This document shows, one piece after another, positions 26,547 to 35,634 of a DNA stretch of 58,775 nucleotides. How positions within the stretch are numbered: the stretch's first letter is position 1; the number at the start of each line of letters is the position of its first letter. The position numbers were made by a program, and so were the translations under genes. This DNA comes from Kordia sp. TARA_039_SRF (GTDB lineage: Bacteria > Bacteroidota > Bacteroidia > Flavobacteriales > Flavobacteriaceae), in the NCBI GenBank assembly GCA_006383075.2, contig SMNH02000002.1, positions 1-58,775 on the forward strand, written 5' to 3'. The notes beneath the pieces were generated by a model, which saw nothing but the letters and a program-made list of their open reading frames with translations, did no database searches and had not been told where the DNA came from.

Positions 26547-28100
26547 CTAGAACGGAACTTCATTATCATCTGGATTGAAATCGTCATCGTTCATTGAACT
26601 TCCAAACGCTTCGTCGGCACTTGGTAGATTGTCGGTTCTAAACGTGTCATCATTGGCTGCATCGTTCATTTTCGAGTGGAATTCGAACGGCGAATCGAAA
26701 GTTTCCAAGTTATCAAACTTACCTAAGTGTCCTAAGAATTTGAGTCGAATGTTATCCAAACCACCGTTTCTGTGTTTTGCCACGATGAATTCTGCTTGAC
26801 CTTCCGTTGGCGAGCGTTCTTCATCATCCCATTCTTCAATTTTGTAGTATTCTGGACGATAGATAAACGATACAATATCGGCATCCTGCTCAATCGCTCC
26901 CGATTCACGTAAGTCAGATAGCAACGGACGTTTACTTCCACCACGTGTTTCCACCGCACGTGATAACTGCGATAAAGCAATTACGGGAACGTTCAATTCT
27001 TTTGCCAACGCTTTTAGGTTACGCGAAATGGTAGAGATTTCCTGTTCACGGTTTCCTCCTTTTTGACTTCCTCCTGCGGTCATTAACTGCAAGTAATCAA
27101 TCATAATCATTTTGATACCGTGTTGCGATGCCAAACGACGTGCTTTAGCTCGCAAGTCAAAGATGGAAAGTGATGGTGTATCATCAATGAATAACGGTGC
27201 TTTTTCGAGTCCTTTTACTTTTACGTTGAGTTGCTCCCATTCGTGTTTGGCTAGTTTTCCTGTACGTAATTTTTCGGAAGATAGACCTGTTTCCGAAGAG
27301 ATTAAACGTGTAATTAACTGTACCGAAGCCATCTCTAATGAGAAGAACGCTACTGGAATATTTTGGTCTACCGCAATGTTTCTTGCCATCGACAGCGTTA
27401 ATGCCGTTTTACCCATACCAGGACGCGCTGCTACGATGATTAAGTCACTTGGTTGCCATCCAGAAGTCAGTTTATCGAGTTGTGTAAATCCTGTAGGAAT
27501 ACCACTTAATCCTTCTTTGTTGGAGATTTCTTCAATCTTCTTTTTTGCCTGAATTACCAAACTTTGCGCCGTTTCTGACGATTTTTTAATGTTTCCCTGT
27601 GTCACTTCATACAATCGCGATTCAGCCTTGTCTAATAATGAAAAAACGTCAGTGGTTTCATCGTATGCATCTTCAATTATTTCATTGGAGATTTTAATCA
27701 AACTGCGTTGAATGAATTTTTGCAGAATGATACGTGCGTGAAATTCAATATGCGCCGAAGAAGATACTTTTTGCGTAAGCGAAATTAAATAAAAATCACC
27801 TCCGACAACTTCCAAATTCGCATTTTTTCGAAGTTGTGAAGAAACCGTTAATAAGTCAATCGGCTCCGAGTTTTCAAAGAGTTGAAAGATAGCTTCATAC
27901 ACCAATTTATTGGCTTCTTTGTAGAAAGCTTCCGGACTCAAGATATCAATTACCTCATCCACACCTTTTTTGTCTATCATCATAGCGCCCAGCACTACTT
28001 CTTCCAAATCGACTGCTTGTGGTGGTAATTTTCCTCTTTCGAGACTTATAAGATTACTTTTATCAGTTTTGTATGATTGTTTAGGGTTTACATTTTCCAT
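26547..28100 (-). CDS. dnaB: replicative DNA helicase
   Basis: This 517-aa hexameric helicase unwinds DNA at the replication fork. The N-terminal DnaG-interaction domain (about 22-125) begins PPQAVDLEEVVLGAMM. The RecA-like motor has Walker A AARPGMGKTALT (about 222-233), Walker B MIMIDYLQLM and the DLRESGAIEQDADI arginine-finger region. The acidic C-terminus is normal. No intein is present. Confidence 0.98.
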   Translation of the reverse strand: MENVNPKQSYKTDKSNLISLERGKLPPQAVDLEEVVLGAMMIDKKGVDEVIDILSPEAFYKEANKLVYEAIFQLFENSEPIDLLTVSSQLRKNANLEVVGGDFYLISLTQKVSSSAHIEFHARIILQKFIQRSLIKISNEIIEDAYDETTDVFSLLDKAESRLYEVTQGNIKKSSETAQSLVIQAKKKIEEISNKEGLSGIPTGFTQLDKLTSGWQPSDLIIVAARPGMGKTALTLSMARNIAVDQNIPVAFFSLEMASVQLITRLISSETGLSSEKLRTGKLAKHEWEQLNVKVKGLEKAPLFIDDTPSLSIFDLRAKARRLASQHGIKMIMIDYLQLMTAGGSQKGGNREQEISTISRNLKALAKELNVPVIALSQLSRAVETRGGSKRPLLSDLRESGAIEQDADIVSFIYRPEYYKIEEWDDEERSPTEGQAEFIVAKHRNGGLDNIRLKFLGHLGKFDNLETFDSPFEFHSKMNDAANDDTFRTDNLPSADEAFGSSMNDDDFNPDDNEVPF

Positions 28101-28202
28101 GACAGCGAAAGTAAAAAATACTTTTACTTTAGGGTTTTAATTTGCAACTAGAATCTCAACAAATTTATTGTTGATAAGTTATTTTTTTTGTTGATAAGCG
28201 GA

Positions 28203-28236
28203 AAAAAAATCCGAAGTCTTCACTTCGGATTTTTTC
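28203..28236 (-). terminator. intrinsic terminator of accA
   Basis: AAAATCCGAAGT pairs with ACTTCGGATTTT around a CTTC loop. It lies 22 bp after the accA stop, with T-runs on both strands. Confidence 0.85.
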
Positions 28237-28257
28237 ATATTCCTATGTTATATAGGT

Positions 28258-29211
28258 TTATCCTTTAAATTCACCAATTTTAGAATATTTATCCATGCGT
28301 GAACTTACTAAATCTTCTTGTGATAAGTTTTTTAATTTGTCGTAATTGGCAACTATGGCATCACGAACTGCAATAAATGTATTTTCATGATCTCTATGTG
28401 CGCCTCCTACGGGTTCTTGAATGATTTCATCAATCACCTTGATTTTCATTGCATCTGTTGCGGTTAATTTTAACGCTTCTGCTGCTTTTTCTTTGTGTTC
28501 CCAGCTTCTCCATAAGATAGATGAACAGTTTTCTGGAGAAATTACCGAATACCAAGAGTTTTCAAGCATTAACACTGTATCTCCAACACCAATTCCCAAA
28601 GCGCCACCAGAAGCTCCTTCTCCAATAATTACGGTAATAATTGGCACTTTTAAGCGTGTCATTTCTAAAATATTACGCGCAATGGCTTCCCCTTGTCCGC
28701 GCTCTTCTGCTTCCAATCCTGGATAGGCTCCTGGAGTATCAATTAAGGTAACTACAGGAATTCCGAATTTTTCCGCAGATTTCATCAAGCGTAATGCTTT
28801 GCGATAGCCTTCTGGGTTTGCCATTCCGAAGTTTCGGTATTGACGCGTTTTGGTGTTTTTTCCTTTTTGTTGACCAATAAACATATACGATTGATTGCCA
28901 ATTTTTCCCAATCCGCCAATCATGGCTTTGTCGTCTTTTACGTTTCTATCACCGTGCAATTCTAAAAAGGTATCACCACAAATTGCGTTGATATAATCTA
29001 GTGTATACGGTCTGTTTGGATGACGTGATAATTGCACACGTTGCCAAGGCGATAGGTTTTTATAGATATCCTTTTTGGTAGCTGCTAATTTTTTTTCAAT
29101 TTGCTGACATGTTTCTGTTACATCAATATCACTTTCATGACCAATTGCCACACATTTTGTCAGCTGATCTTCTAATTCTTTTATAGGCAGCTCAAAATCT
29201 AAATATTCCAT
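28258..29211 (-). CDS. accA: acetyl-CoA carboxylase carboxyltransferase subunit alpha
   Basis: This 317-aa subunit takes part in malonyl-CoA formation, the first step of fatty-acid synthesis. Signatures are [47 protein letters not shown] and [15 protein letters not shown]. Length and motif order are standard. It is transcribed separately from dnaB, with a terminator between them. Confidence 0.97.
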   Translation of the reverse strand: MEYLDFELPIKELEDQLTKCVAIGHESDIDVTETCQQIEKKLAATKKDIYKNLSPWQRVQLSRHPNRPYTLDYINAICGDTFLELHGDRNVKDDKAMIGGLGKIGNQSYMFIGQQKGKNTKTRQYRNFGMANPEGYRKALRLMKSAEKFGIPVVTLIDTPGAYPGLEAEERGQGEAIARNILEMTRLKVPIITVIIGEGASGGALGIGVGDTVLMLENSWYSVISPENCSSILWRSWEHKEKAAEALKLTATDAMKIKVIDEIIQEPVGGAHRDHENTFIAVRDAIVANYDKLKNLSQEDLVSSRMDKYSKIGEFKG

Positions 29212-29262
29212 GCTTTTGAGGGTATGTTTCGTTGTTTCAGTTTACAAATATAAAATTTTAAT

Positions 29263-30174
29263 TTAGGAAATATCAATGCCGCTTAGGGATTTTCGCTTTC
29301 GACGATTTTTTAAAATTCCGTTAGCTAGCACAGTTGCTATGACTAAGAGACTTCCGTAGTAAAATCCGGCGCTCATTTTTTCATCTATGGGAAATATGAG
29401 TATTGCCAAGACAATTCCGTAAATAATCTCCAAATTATAGGTTAACACTACGGTGTATGGACTGATATAGCGCATGATATACGTAGACGCGATAAACGCG
29501 TATGCTGTACAAACAGACGCGAGAATGAATAAATATATCCAGTCATTTGTTTCTAGGTTGAAAAAGTTTTCTTGAGAGAAACCATCTGCGGAAAACGCTA
29601 AATAGATGGAAATAAAAGCTACGCCGCAAATAAATTCATAGAATGAAATCGTAGCGGCATTATGACGCTCAACAAATTTCCCATTCAACACTGAAAATAA
29701 TGCAGAGAGAAATGCAGAAAACATTCCTAAAAGGATTCCGTTGATGTATTTGAATTCAGTATTTAAAATGATGGAAACCCCAAAAATTACAATGACTCCA
29801 AAGATGATTTCATACCAGACTATTTTGCGCTTGTATACAATCGGTTCTATGAACGATGCAAAAAAGGCTCCTGTAGAAAACATGACAAGTGTTATGGAAA
29901 CGTTGGACACATCTATGGCACCGAAAAACGTTATCCAATGCAGTGCGACAATAATTCCCGCCAAGGCAAATTTAAAAAACGTTTTAAGCGTTATTTTTAG
30001 TCTAATTTTGGACAGTTTGATAAACATTAACATCAATACGCCAGCCATCAGCATGCGAAACCACACCAAAGGAATGGCTGTAATTGTGATTAATTTTCCT
30101 AGAATTGCCGTAAAACCTGCAATAAAAACCAGCAGATGTAAGTGCAGATAGTTTTTGAGTTTATCGCCTAGCAT
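29263..30174 (-). CDS. DMT-superfamily (EamA) transporter
   Basis: This ~303-aa inner-membrane protein has ten predicted membrane segments in two EamA repeats (about 1-145 and 155-300). The family exports amino acids or other metabolites; the substrate cannot be read from sequence. I place the start at the Met at 30174 (MLGDKLKN), which overlaps the preceding permease gene by 14 bp, instead of the longer frame starting at 30210. The overlap suggests translational coupling. Confidence 0.85.
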   Translation of the reverse strand: MLGDKLKNYLHLHLLVFIAGFTAILGKLITITAIPLVWFRMLMAGVLMLMFIKLSKIRLKITLKTFFKFALAGIIVALHWITFFGAIDVSNVSITLVMFSTGAFFASFIEPIVYKRKIVWYEIIFGVIVIFGVSIILNTEFKYINGILLGMFSAFLSALFSVLNGKFVERHNAATISFYEFICGVAFISIYLAFSADGFSQENFFNLETNDWIYLFILASVCTAYAFIASTYIMRYISPYTVVLTYNLEIIYGIVLAILIFPIDEKMSAGFYYGSLLVIATVLANGILKNRRKRKSLSGIDIS

Positions 30175-31240
30175 TGTAGAGTAAATATAGAGCCAACACA
30201 CCAAATACAATGTTTGGAACCCAAACGGCTAACATTGGAGAGAATCCTGATTTTTCCGCCATTGTTCCAAATATTTTATCAAAAAAGATATAAATAAACG
30301 CAATGGCAATTCCGAAAGCAAGATTTACGCCCATTCCACCTCTACGTTTCATAGAAGATACAGCAACTGCAATAATGGTGAGAATAAATGCCGTAATTGG
30401 CAAACTCCAACGTTTGTATTTTACCAATAAATGCTTGCTTACATTTGGCGAACCTGATTGGCGTTCTTTTTCAATAAATTCGTCTAATTCTTGATAGTTC
30501 AGTGTTTCTGCCATATACGTCACTGGCGTTAAATCTTCCACATCAAATGGAAAAATGGTATCCACTTTACGCTCGCTTATCAAGCTATCATTCATAGCAC
30601 CAATAATACGTTTTTTGTAGCCTCGCATAGTATATGTACTATCTTCTTCATTATATTTTAATGAACGAGCTTCTAGTTTGTACTCCAATTTATTGTCTTC
30701 AAAATGCTCCAACGTAAAGAAATCACCACGTTTGCTGTTGAAGTTAAAGGATTTTAGGTAGATAAAATCGTTGTTGGTGATTTGTTTGTAGATTTCACTA
30801 TTGTCTCGCAATTCTTTTCGTCCTTTTTTAATGTATTCAAATCGGAACTCGTTAAAACCCTTACTAGCGTTAGGAACAATGTACATTCCCATCACAAAAG
30901 CAACAATCGCCACTACCGAAGCCGCTATTAAAAACGGACGCAGGAATCGCAAATAGGAAACCCCAGAACTCAATATAGCAATGATTTCGGTGTCGTTTGC
31001 CATTTTGGACGTAAACCAAATCACCGAAAGGAATAAAAATATAGGAAATAAGAGATTGGCAAAGTACAGTACAAAATTGAAGTAATATTTTACAATTTCA
31101 TCCGCTGGTGCTTCTGAAGCGAGCATTTTGTCAATATTTTCAGAGATATCAACCATAATTCCGATGGGAATAAACAGCAACAACATCACGGAAAACGTGA
31201 GCAAATATTTTTTAATAATGTACCAATCAAGTATTTTCAT
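30161..31240 (-). CDS. LptF/LptG-family permease
   Basis: This 359-aa inner-membrane protein has six membrane segments, three at each end around a periplasmic beta-jellyroll domain (about 130-260). It begins with the family pattern (M)KILDWYIIKKYL. Such permeases form the LptBFG transporter that extracts lipopolysaccharide. LptG is the nearer match by length. It lies between tgt and the EamA gene on the same strand with 9 bp to tgt, so it is probably in one operon. Confidence 0.9.
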   Translation of the reverse strand: MKILDWYIIKKYLLTFSVMLLLFIPIGIMVDISENIDKMLASEAPADEIVKYYFNFVLYFANLLFPIFLFLSVIWFTSKMANDTEIIAILSSGVSYLRFLRPFLIAASVVAIVAFVMGMYIVPNASKGFNEFRFEYIKKGRKELRDNSEIYKQITNNDFIYLKSFNFNSKRGDFFTLEHFEDNKLEYKLEARSLKYNEEDSTYTMRGYKKRIIGAMNDSLISERKVDTIFPFDVEDLTPVTYMAETLNYQELDEFIEKERQSGSPNVSKHLLVKYKRWSLPITAFILTIIAVAVSSMKRRGGMGVNLAFGIAIAFIYIFFDKIFGTMAEKSGFSPMLAVWVPNIVFGVLALYLLYNARR

Positions 31241-31249
31241 CTGTTCGGT

Positions 31250-32380
31250 TTATAAACGTTTGTCCATTTGTTTGACCATTTTGTTTTTCCACTCGTAAAA
31301 ATCTCCCGCTAATATATGTTTTCTAGCTTCGCGAACCAACCAAAGATAAAATCCTAAGTTGTGAATGGTAGCAATTTGTTTTCCAAGCAATTCATTTACA
31401 GTAAATAAGTGACGGACATACGCTTTTGAATATTCCAAATCGACATAGGTAATGCCCATTTCGTCAATGGGCGAAAAGTCGTCTGCCCATTTTTTATTTT
31501 TGATGTTGATAGTTCCGTGCGCGGTGAATAACATTCCGTTTCTAGCGTTACGCGTAGGCATTACACAATCGAACATATCTACACCAAGCGCAATATTTTC
31601 TAAAATATTGATTGGAGTTCCAACGCCCATTAAATAGCGTGGTTTGTCTTCTGGAAGAATTTCGCATACAACATCAGTCATCGCGTACATTTCTTCGGCA
31701 GGTTCTCCAACGGACAATCCGCCAATAGCATTTCCTTCTGCTTCGCGCGAAGCGATAAATTCAGCCGATTGTTTTCGCAAATCTTTATACGTACTTCCTT
31801 GCACAATTGGGAAAAATGCTTGACTGTAATCGTATTTATAAGGTGTTTTTTCTAAATGTGCTAAACAGCGATCGAGCCAGCGATGCGTCATGTGCATGGA
31901 ACGCTTTGCATAACGATAATCGCATGGATACGGTGTACATTCGTCAAACGCCATGATGATATCTGCGCCAATTGTACGCTGAATTTCCATCACGTTTTCT
32001 GGCGTAAAGAAATGATACGAACCATCGATATGTGACTTGAATTTAACTCCTTCTTCCTTAATTTTTCTGTTGGCTGAAAGTGAATAGACTTGATATCCGC
32101 CAGAATCTGTCAAAATATTGCGATCCCAATTGATGAATTTGTGTAATCCGCCTGCTTTTTCTAGAATTTCTGTTTGCGGACGTAAGTATAAATGATAGGT
32201 ATTTCCTAAAATAATATCGGGATTGATATCTTCTTTCAGTTCGCGTTGGTGAACGCCTTTTACCGTTCCAATCGTTCCCACAGGCATAAAAATTGGAGTT
32301 TCAATCGTTCCGTGATCGGTCTTCAATACGCCTGCTCTTGCCTTGCTTTGTGGGTCTTTTCCTTTTAAATCAAATTTCAT
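31250..32380 (-). CDS. tgt: queuine tRNA-ribosyltransferase lacking zinc cysteines
   Basis: The enzyme exchanges guanine for a 7-deazaguanine base at position 34 of GUN-anticodon tRNAs. From Met 32380 (MKFDLKGKD) it is 376 aa, the standard length. Catalytic and substrate motifs are present: DSGGYQV, MAFDECTPYP, GGLSVGEP and FDCVMPTRNARNG. The C-terminal zinc site, usually CxCxxC before YSRAYL, reads EMGITYVDLEYSKAY here, with no Cys. Relatives in Bacteroidota appear to share this, so it may be a lineage trait and not decay. Confidence 0.95.
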   Translation of the reverse strand: MKFDLKGKDPQSKARAGVLKTDHGTIETPIFMPVGTIGTVKGVHQRELKEDINPDIILGNTYHLYLRPQTEILEKAGGLHKFINWDRNILTDSGGYQVYSLSANRKIKEEGVKFKSHIDGSYHFFTPENVMEIQRTIGADIIMAFDECTPYPCDYRYAKRSMHMTHRWLDRCLAHLEKTPYKYDYSQAFFPIVQGSTYKDLRKQSAEFIASREAEGNAIGGLSVGEPAEEMYAMTDVVCEILPEDKPRYLMGVGTPINILENIALGVDMFDCVMPTRNARNGMLFTAHGTINIKNKKWADDFSPIDEMGITYVDLEYSKAYVRHLFTVNELLGKQIATIHNLGFYLWLVREARKHILAGDFYEWKNKMVKQMDKRL

Positions 32381-32529
32381 GTATGCATAACTCTTGCCGA
32401 ATGATGATTTCGTGTCACTTCTGGCAAAAGCCAAAACAACGATAAAATTGTACACCTAGCGGCATTATCAGTTGGCAAATATAGGTAAGATTGTGCGATG
32501 ATTTTGCTAATCAAATATTAAAAATTTAG

Positions 32530-32661
32530 TTATAGATAAATCTTCTTCATAAAATCATCATAAGAAATTCGCTTTCCTTCATTTAATTGTTGAATTCCTT
32601 CTTTGATTTCTTTTTGTTGGGAAGGCGTCAACTTTTCAGCAGATATTGGATGCGTTTTCAA
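32530..32661 (-). CDS. 43-aa remnant resembling the C-terminus of an antitoxin
   Basis: From a TTG codon (32661) the frame reads LTPSQQKEIKEGIQQLNEGK and then ISYDDFMKKIYL. It resembles the C-terminal helix segment of small ParE/RelE-associated antitoxins (LTPEQ..EIxEGLxxxxxGxxxSxxEvm). A stop sits just upstream of TTG, no ATG is available, and no toxin gene is adjacent. It is probably a leftover fragment. Confidence 0.35.
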   Translation of the reverse strand: MKTHPISAEKLTPSQQKEIKEGIQQLNEGKRISYDDFMKKIYL

Positions 32662-32711
32662 TTGTTTTTAAGATTAAATTTCAAAGAATAAATATTAATT
32701 CTAAGATACAT

Positions 32712-32746
32712 AAAACCAAAATGACTCCCGAAAGAGTCATTTTATA
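32712..32746 (-). terminator. bidirectional-looking terminator after the tRNA-like gene
   Basis: AAAATGACTC pairs with GAGTCATTTT around CCGAAA. It lies 14 bp beyond the 3' end of the tRNA-like sequence on the minus strand. Confidence 0.75.
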
Positions 32747-32760
32747 ACTAATAATTTAGC

Positions 32761-32842
32761 GGTGAGAACGGGATTCGAACCCGTGTGACGTTTCCGTCAA
32801 CCTGGTTATAAAGCAGGCACATTCGACCACTCTGACATCTCT
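32761..32842 (-). pseudogene. class II tRNA-like gene with Ser-type body and damaged acceptor stem
   Basis: The minus strand shows a Ser-like D-arm (GAGTGGTCGAA), a 5-bp variable arm with GAAA loop (TGACG-GAAA-CGTCA) and a perfect T-arm (ACGGG-TTCGAAT-CCCGT). The acceptor 5' side (CTAGAGA) pairs with the 3' side (TCTCACC) in only the inner four positions. The anticodon stem has a C31-C39 mismatch, and the loop TTTATAA would give anticodon UAU. A terminator follows. It may be a decayed tRNA-Ser copy or an unusual functional tRNA. Confidence 0.6.
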
Positions 32843-32995
32843 AGATAAATCCTTTTTCGCATTTACTTAGAAATAGTTAATCAAAATTAAACATTTTTGA
32901 ATAATATTTATGCACTAAAGAAGTTAAAAAAATCTTTCTCACAATATTTCCACCTTATCCACAAAAATTCGTTAATAAAAGCCTGCTAAGTTGCT

Positions 32996-33025
32996 TTGTT
33001 TGCGCCGTTTTATGACTTACTTTTG
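32996..33025 (+). promoter_or_regulatory. promoter of the transketolase pair
   Basis: TTG (32996-32998), a 19-nt spacer and TACTTTTG (33018-33025) match the Bacteroidota consensus 32 bp upstream of the start codon. Confidence 0.6.
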
Positions 33026-33056
33026 ATGCTTTAGAAAAACTACTAACACATACACA

Positions 33057-33902
33057 ATGTCTGATAACAAATCGTTAGAAAATTTAGTGACTCAAGTACG
33101 CAGAGATATCTTGAGAATGGTACACAAAGTGAATTCTGGACATCCAGGAGGCTCGCTTGGTTGTGCTGAATTTTTAGTTACCCTTTACAACGACATCATG
33201 AAACTGAACGACGGTTTCGATATGGATGGTAAGAACGAAGATGTGTTCTTTTTGTCAAATGGTCATATTTCACCTGTAATTTACAGCGTTTTGGCGCGTA
33301 GAGGTTATTTTCCTGTAGAAGAATTGAACACGTTTCGCTTGTTAGATTCACGCTTACAAGGACATCCAACAACGCATGAAGGTTTGCCTGGCATCCGAAT
33401 TGCCTCAGGTTCTTTGGGACAAGGAATGTCAGTCGCTATTGGAACTGCTTTGACCAAGAAGTTAAACGGAGATGACCATTTAGTGTATTCATTACACGGA
33501 GATGGTGAATTGCAAGAAGGACAAATTTGGGAAGCTGCCATGTATGCTGCAGGAAATAAGGTTGACAATTACATCGCTACGATTGATTACAACCAAAAAC
33601 AAATTGACGGTGCTACCGACGATGTATTGCCATTAGGTTCGTTGACCGCAAAGTTTGAAGCTTTTGGTTGGGACGTATTGGAAATTACTGACGGAAACAA
33701 CATTCAAGCGATTAAAGAAGGCATGGCGGAAGCAAAAGCGAGAACAGGAAACGGAAAACCTGTGTGCGTGTTGCTGCATACCGAAATGGGCAACGGCGTT
33801 GATTTTATGATGCACACACATGCTTGGCACGGAAAAGCACCAAACGACGAACAATTGGAAACTGCACTCGCGCAAAATCCGGAAACTTTAGGCGATTATT
33901 AA
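33057..33902 (+). CDS. transketolase N-terminal subunit
   Basis: This 281-aa thiamine-diphosphate half of a split transketolase acts in the pentose phosphate pathway. It has the opening RRDILRMVHKVNSGHPGGSLG and the TPP motif GDGELQEGQIWEAAMYA..NYIATIDYNQ (about 145-180). The C-terminal half is encoded 62 bp downstream. Splitting into two genes is common in Bacteroidota and archaea. Confidence 0.95.
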   Translation: MSDNKSLENLVTQVRRDILRMVHKVNSGHPGGSLGCAEFLVTLYNDIMKLNDGFDMDGKNEDVFFLSNGHISPVIYSVLARRGYFPVEELNTFRLLDSRLQGHPTTHEGLPGIRIASGSLGQGMSVAIGTALTKKLNGDDHLVYSLHGDGELQEGQIWEAAMYAAGNKVDNYIATIDYNQKQIDGATDDVLPLGSLTAKFEAFGWDVLEITDGNNIQAIKEGMAEAKARTGNGKPVCVLLHTEMGNGVDFMMHTHAWHGKAPNDEQLETALAQNPETLGDY

Positions 33903-33964
33903 AATCCTATTTTCTAACAATTAAGTTTAATCAAAAAAGATATTCGCATTCGCGGATAATATAT

Positions 33965-34918
33965 ATGAAAAAATATACCAACACAGGAAGTAAAGATACA
34001 CGCTCAGGATTCGGAGACGGATTAACGGAGCTTGGAAAAACAAACCCAAATGTCGTAGCACTTTGTGCTGATTTGACTGGCTCACTGAAGATGAATGCTT
34101 TTAAAGACAATCATCCAGAGCGTTTTTTCCAAATAGGAATTGCAGAAGCGAATATGATTGGAATTGCCGCTGGAATGACCATTGGTGGAAAGATTCCGTT
34201 TACAGGAACATTTGCCAACTTTTCTACAGGACGTGTGTACGATCAAATTCGTCAATCGGTGGCGTATTCTGATAAGAATGTAAAAATTTGTGCATCGCAT
34301 GCTGGAATTACGTTGGGAGAAGATGGCGCTACGCATCAAATTTTAGAAGATATCGGTTTGATGAAAATGTTGCCAGGCATGACAGTGATTAATACTTGTG
34401 ATTACAATCAGACGAAAGCTGCTACCTTAGCTATTGCCGAACATCACGGACCTGTATATTTACGTTTTGGACGTCCAAAAGTGGCAAATTTCACTCCAGA
34501 AGACCAAAAGTTTGAAATTGGAAAAGCTGTACAATTAACCGAAGGAACTGATGTGACTATTATCGCGACAGGACATTTGGTGTGGGAAGCATTGCAAGCA
34601 GCAGAAACGTTGGAAGAAGCGGGAATTTCTGCGGAAGTGATTAACATTCATACTATTAAGCCATTAGACGAGGAAGCGATTTTGACATCGGTAGCTAAAA
34701 CAGGTTGTGTCGTAACTGCGGAAGAACATAATTTCCTTGGCGGATTGGGCGAAAGCGTTGCTAGAACGTTGGCTTTACACAAACCAACTCCACAAGAATT
34801 TGTAGCCACCAACGATACGTTTGGAGAATCAGGAACGCCTGCGCAATTGATGGAAAAGTACGGTTTAAATGCAGCTTCTATTGTAAAAGCTTCACAGAAA
34901 GTTATCGCAAGAAAATAA
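33965..34918 (+). CDS. transketolase C-terminal subunit
   Basis: This 317-aa partner supplies the pyrimidine-binding and C-terminal domains (KDTRSGFGDGLTELG; FQIGIAEANMIGIAAGM; HAGITLGEDGATHQ). I place the start at 33965 (MKKYTNTGS), because the longer frame from 33824 would run into the end of the N-terminal subunit gene. It forms the enzyme with the upstream gene. Confidence 0.95.
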   Translation: MKKYTNTGSKDTRSGFGDGLTELGKTNPNVVALCADLTGSLKMNAFKDNHPERFFQIGIAEANMIGIAAGMTIGGKIPFTGTFANFSTGRVYDQIRQSVAYSDKNVKICASHAGITLGEDGATHQILEDIGLMKMLPGMTVINTCDYNQTKAATLAIAEHHGPVYLRFGRPKVANFTPEDQKFEIGKAVQLTEGTDVTIIATGHLVWEALQAAETLEEAGISAEVINIHTIKPLDEEAILTSVAKTGCVVTAEEHNFLGGLGESVARTLALHKPTPQEFVATNDTFGESGTPAQLMEKYGLNAASIVKASQKVIARK

Positions 34919-34969
34919 TACTTTCTGAAAAAAATCGTTTGTATTTATATAACATTAAACATTAACATC

Positions 34970-35554
34970 ATGAAAAACAACCTATTATGCCTGCTACTAC
35001 TTTTTGCTTCAACGAGTTGCTTTGCGCAGTTTGGAGTAAAAGCAGGATTGAATTTCAGTTCAAACGGAGAATTGCGTGAAATTGTGACTGCTGGAGAAAA
35101 TATTATTGAAGATAGCGGAGACGCAAAAATTGGCTACCATGTTGGCGCCTATTACGACATCAATTTCAGTAAATTGTATCTACGCCCAGAAATTGTGTAT
35201 ACAAAAACAAAGAGTGAATATGATTCTGGAAATTATGACATGTCCAAAATTGATGTGCCTGTATTGTTAGGTTTAAAAATTATTGGACCATTGAGTATTT
35301 TTGCGGGACCAGCATTTCAATATACGTTAGACAACGATTTTGATGATGTAACGATTTCGGATGTTGAAAATGATTTTACGGTTGGATTCAATTTTGGAGC
35401 TGCGGTAAAATTTGGAAATATCGGATTGGATGTTCGTTATGAGAGAGGTTTTACCGAAAACGAAGCAAGCATTTTAGATTCTAACAACGTTCGTATCGGA
35501 ACGTTGGATTCTAGACCAAGTCAGTTGATTTTTAGTTTATCTTTACGATTATAA
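34970..35554 (+). CDS. porin-like outer-membrane beta-barrel protein
   Basis: This 194-aa protein has a signal peptide ending SCFAQ. FGVKAGLNFSS then opens the usual Bacteroidota PorT/OmpA-like 8-strand barrel, with repeated aromatic strand ends and a C-terminal FSLSLRL. Function is unknown. It follows the transketolase pair by 51 bp and shares a terminator at 35578-35610. Confidence 0.82.
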   Translation: MKNNLLCLLLLFASTSCFAQFGVKAGLNFSSNGELREIVTAGENIIEDSGDAKIGYHVGAYYDINFSKLYLRPEIVYTKTKSEYDSGNYDMSKIDVPVLLGLKIIGPLSIFAGPAFQYTLDNDFDDVTISDVENDFTVGFNFGAAVKFGNIGLDVRYERGFTENEASILDSNNVRIGTLDSRPSQLIFSLSLRL

Positions 35555-35577
35555 AAAATCTTCTTTATAAAAATAGA

Positions 35578-35610
35578 AAAGCACTTCCGCTAAAGAAGTG
35601 CTTTTGTTTT
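35578..35610 (+). terminator. intrinsic terminator between the barrel gene and the FKBP lipoprotein gene
   Basis: AAAAGCACTTC pairs with GAAGTGCTTTT around CGCTAAA. The T-runs allow it to serve both convergent genes. Confidence 0.85.
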
Positions 35611-35634
35611 TATAGTGTTTTATGGAATGCGTTT

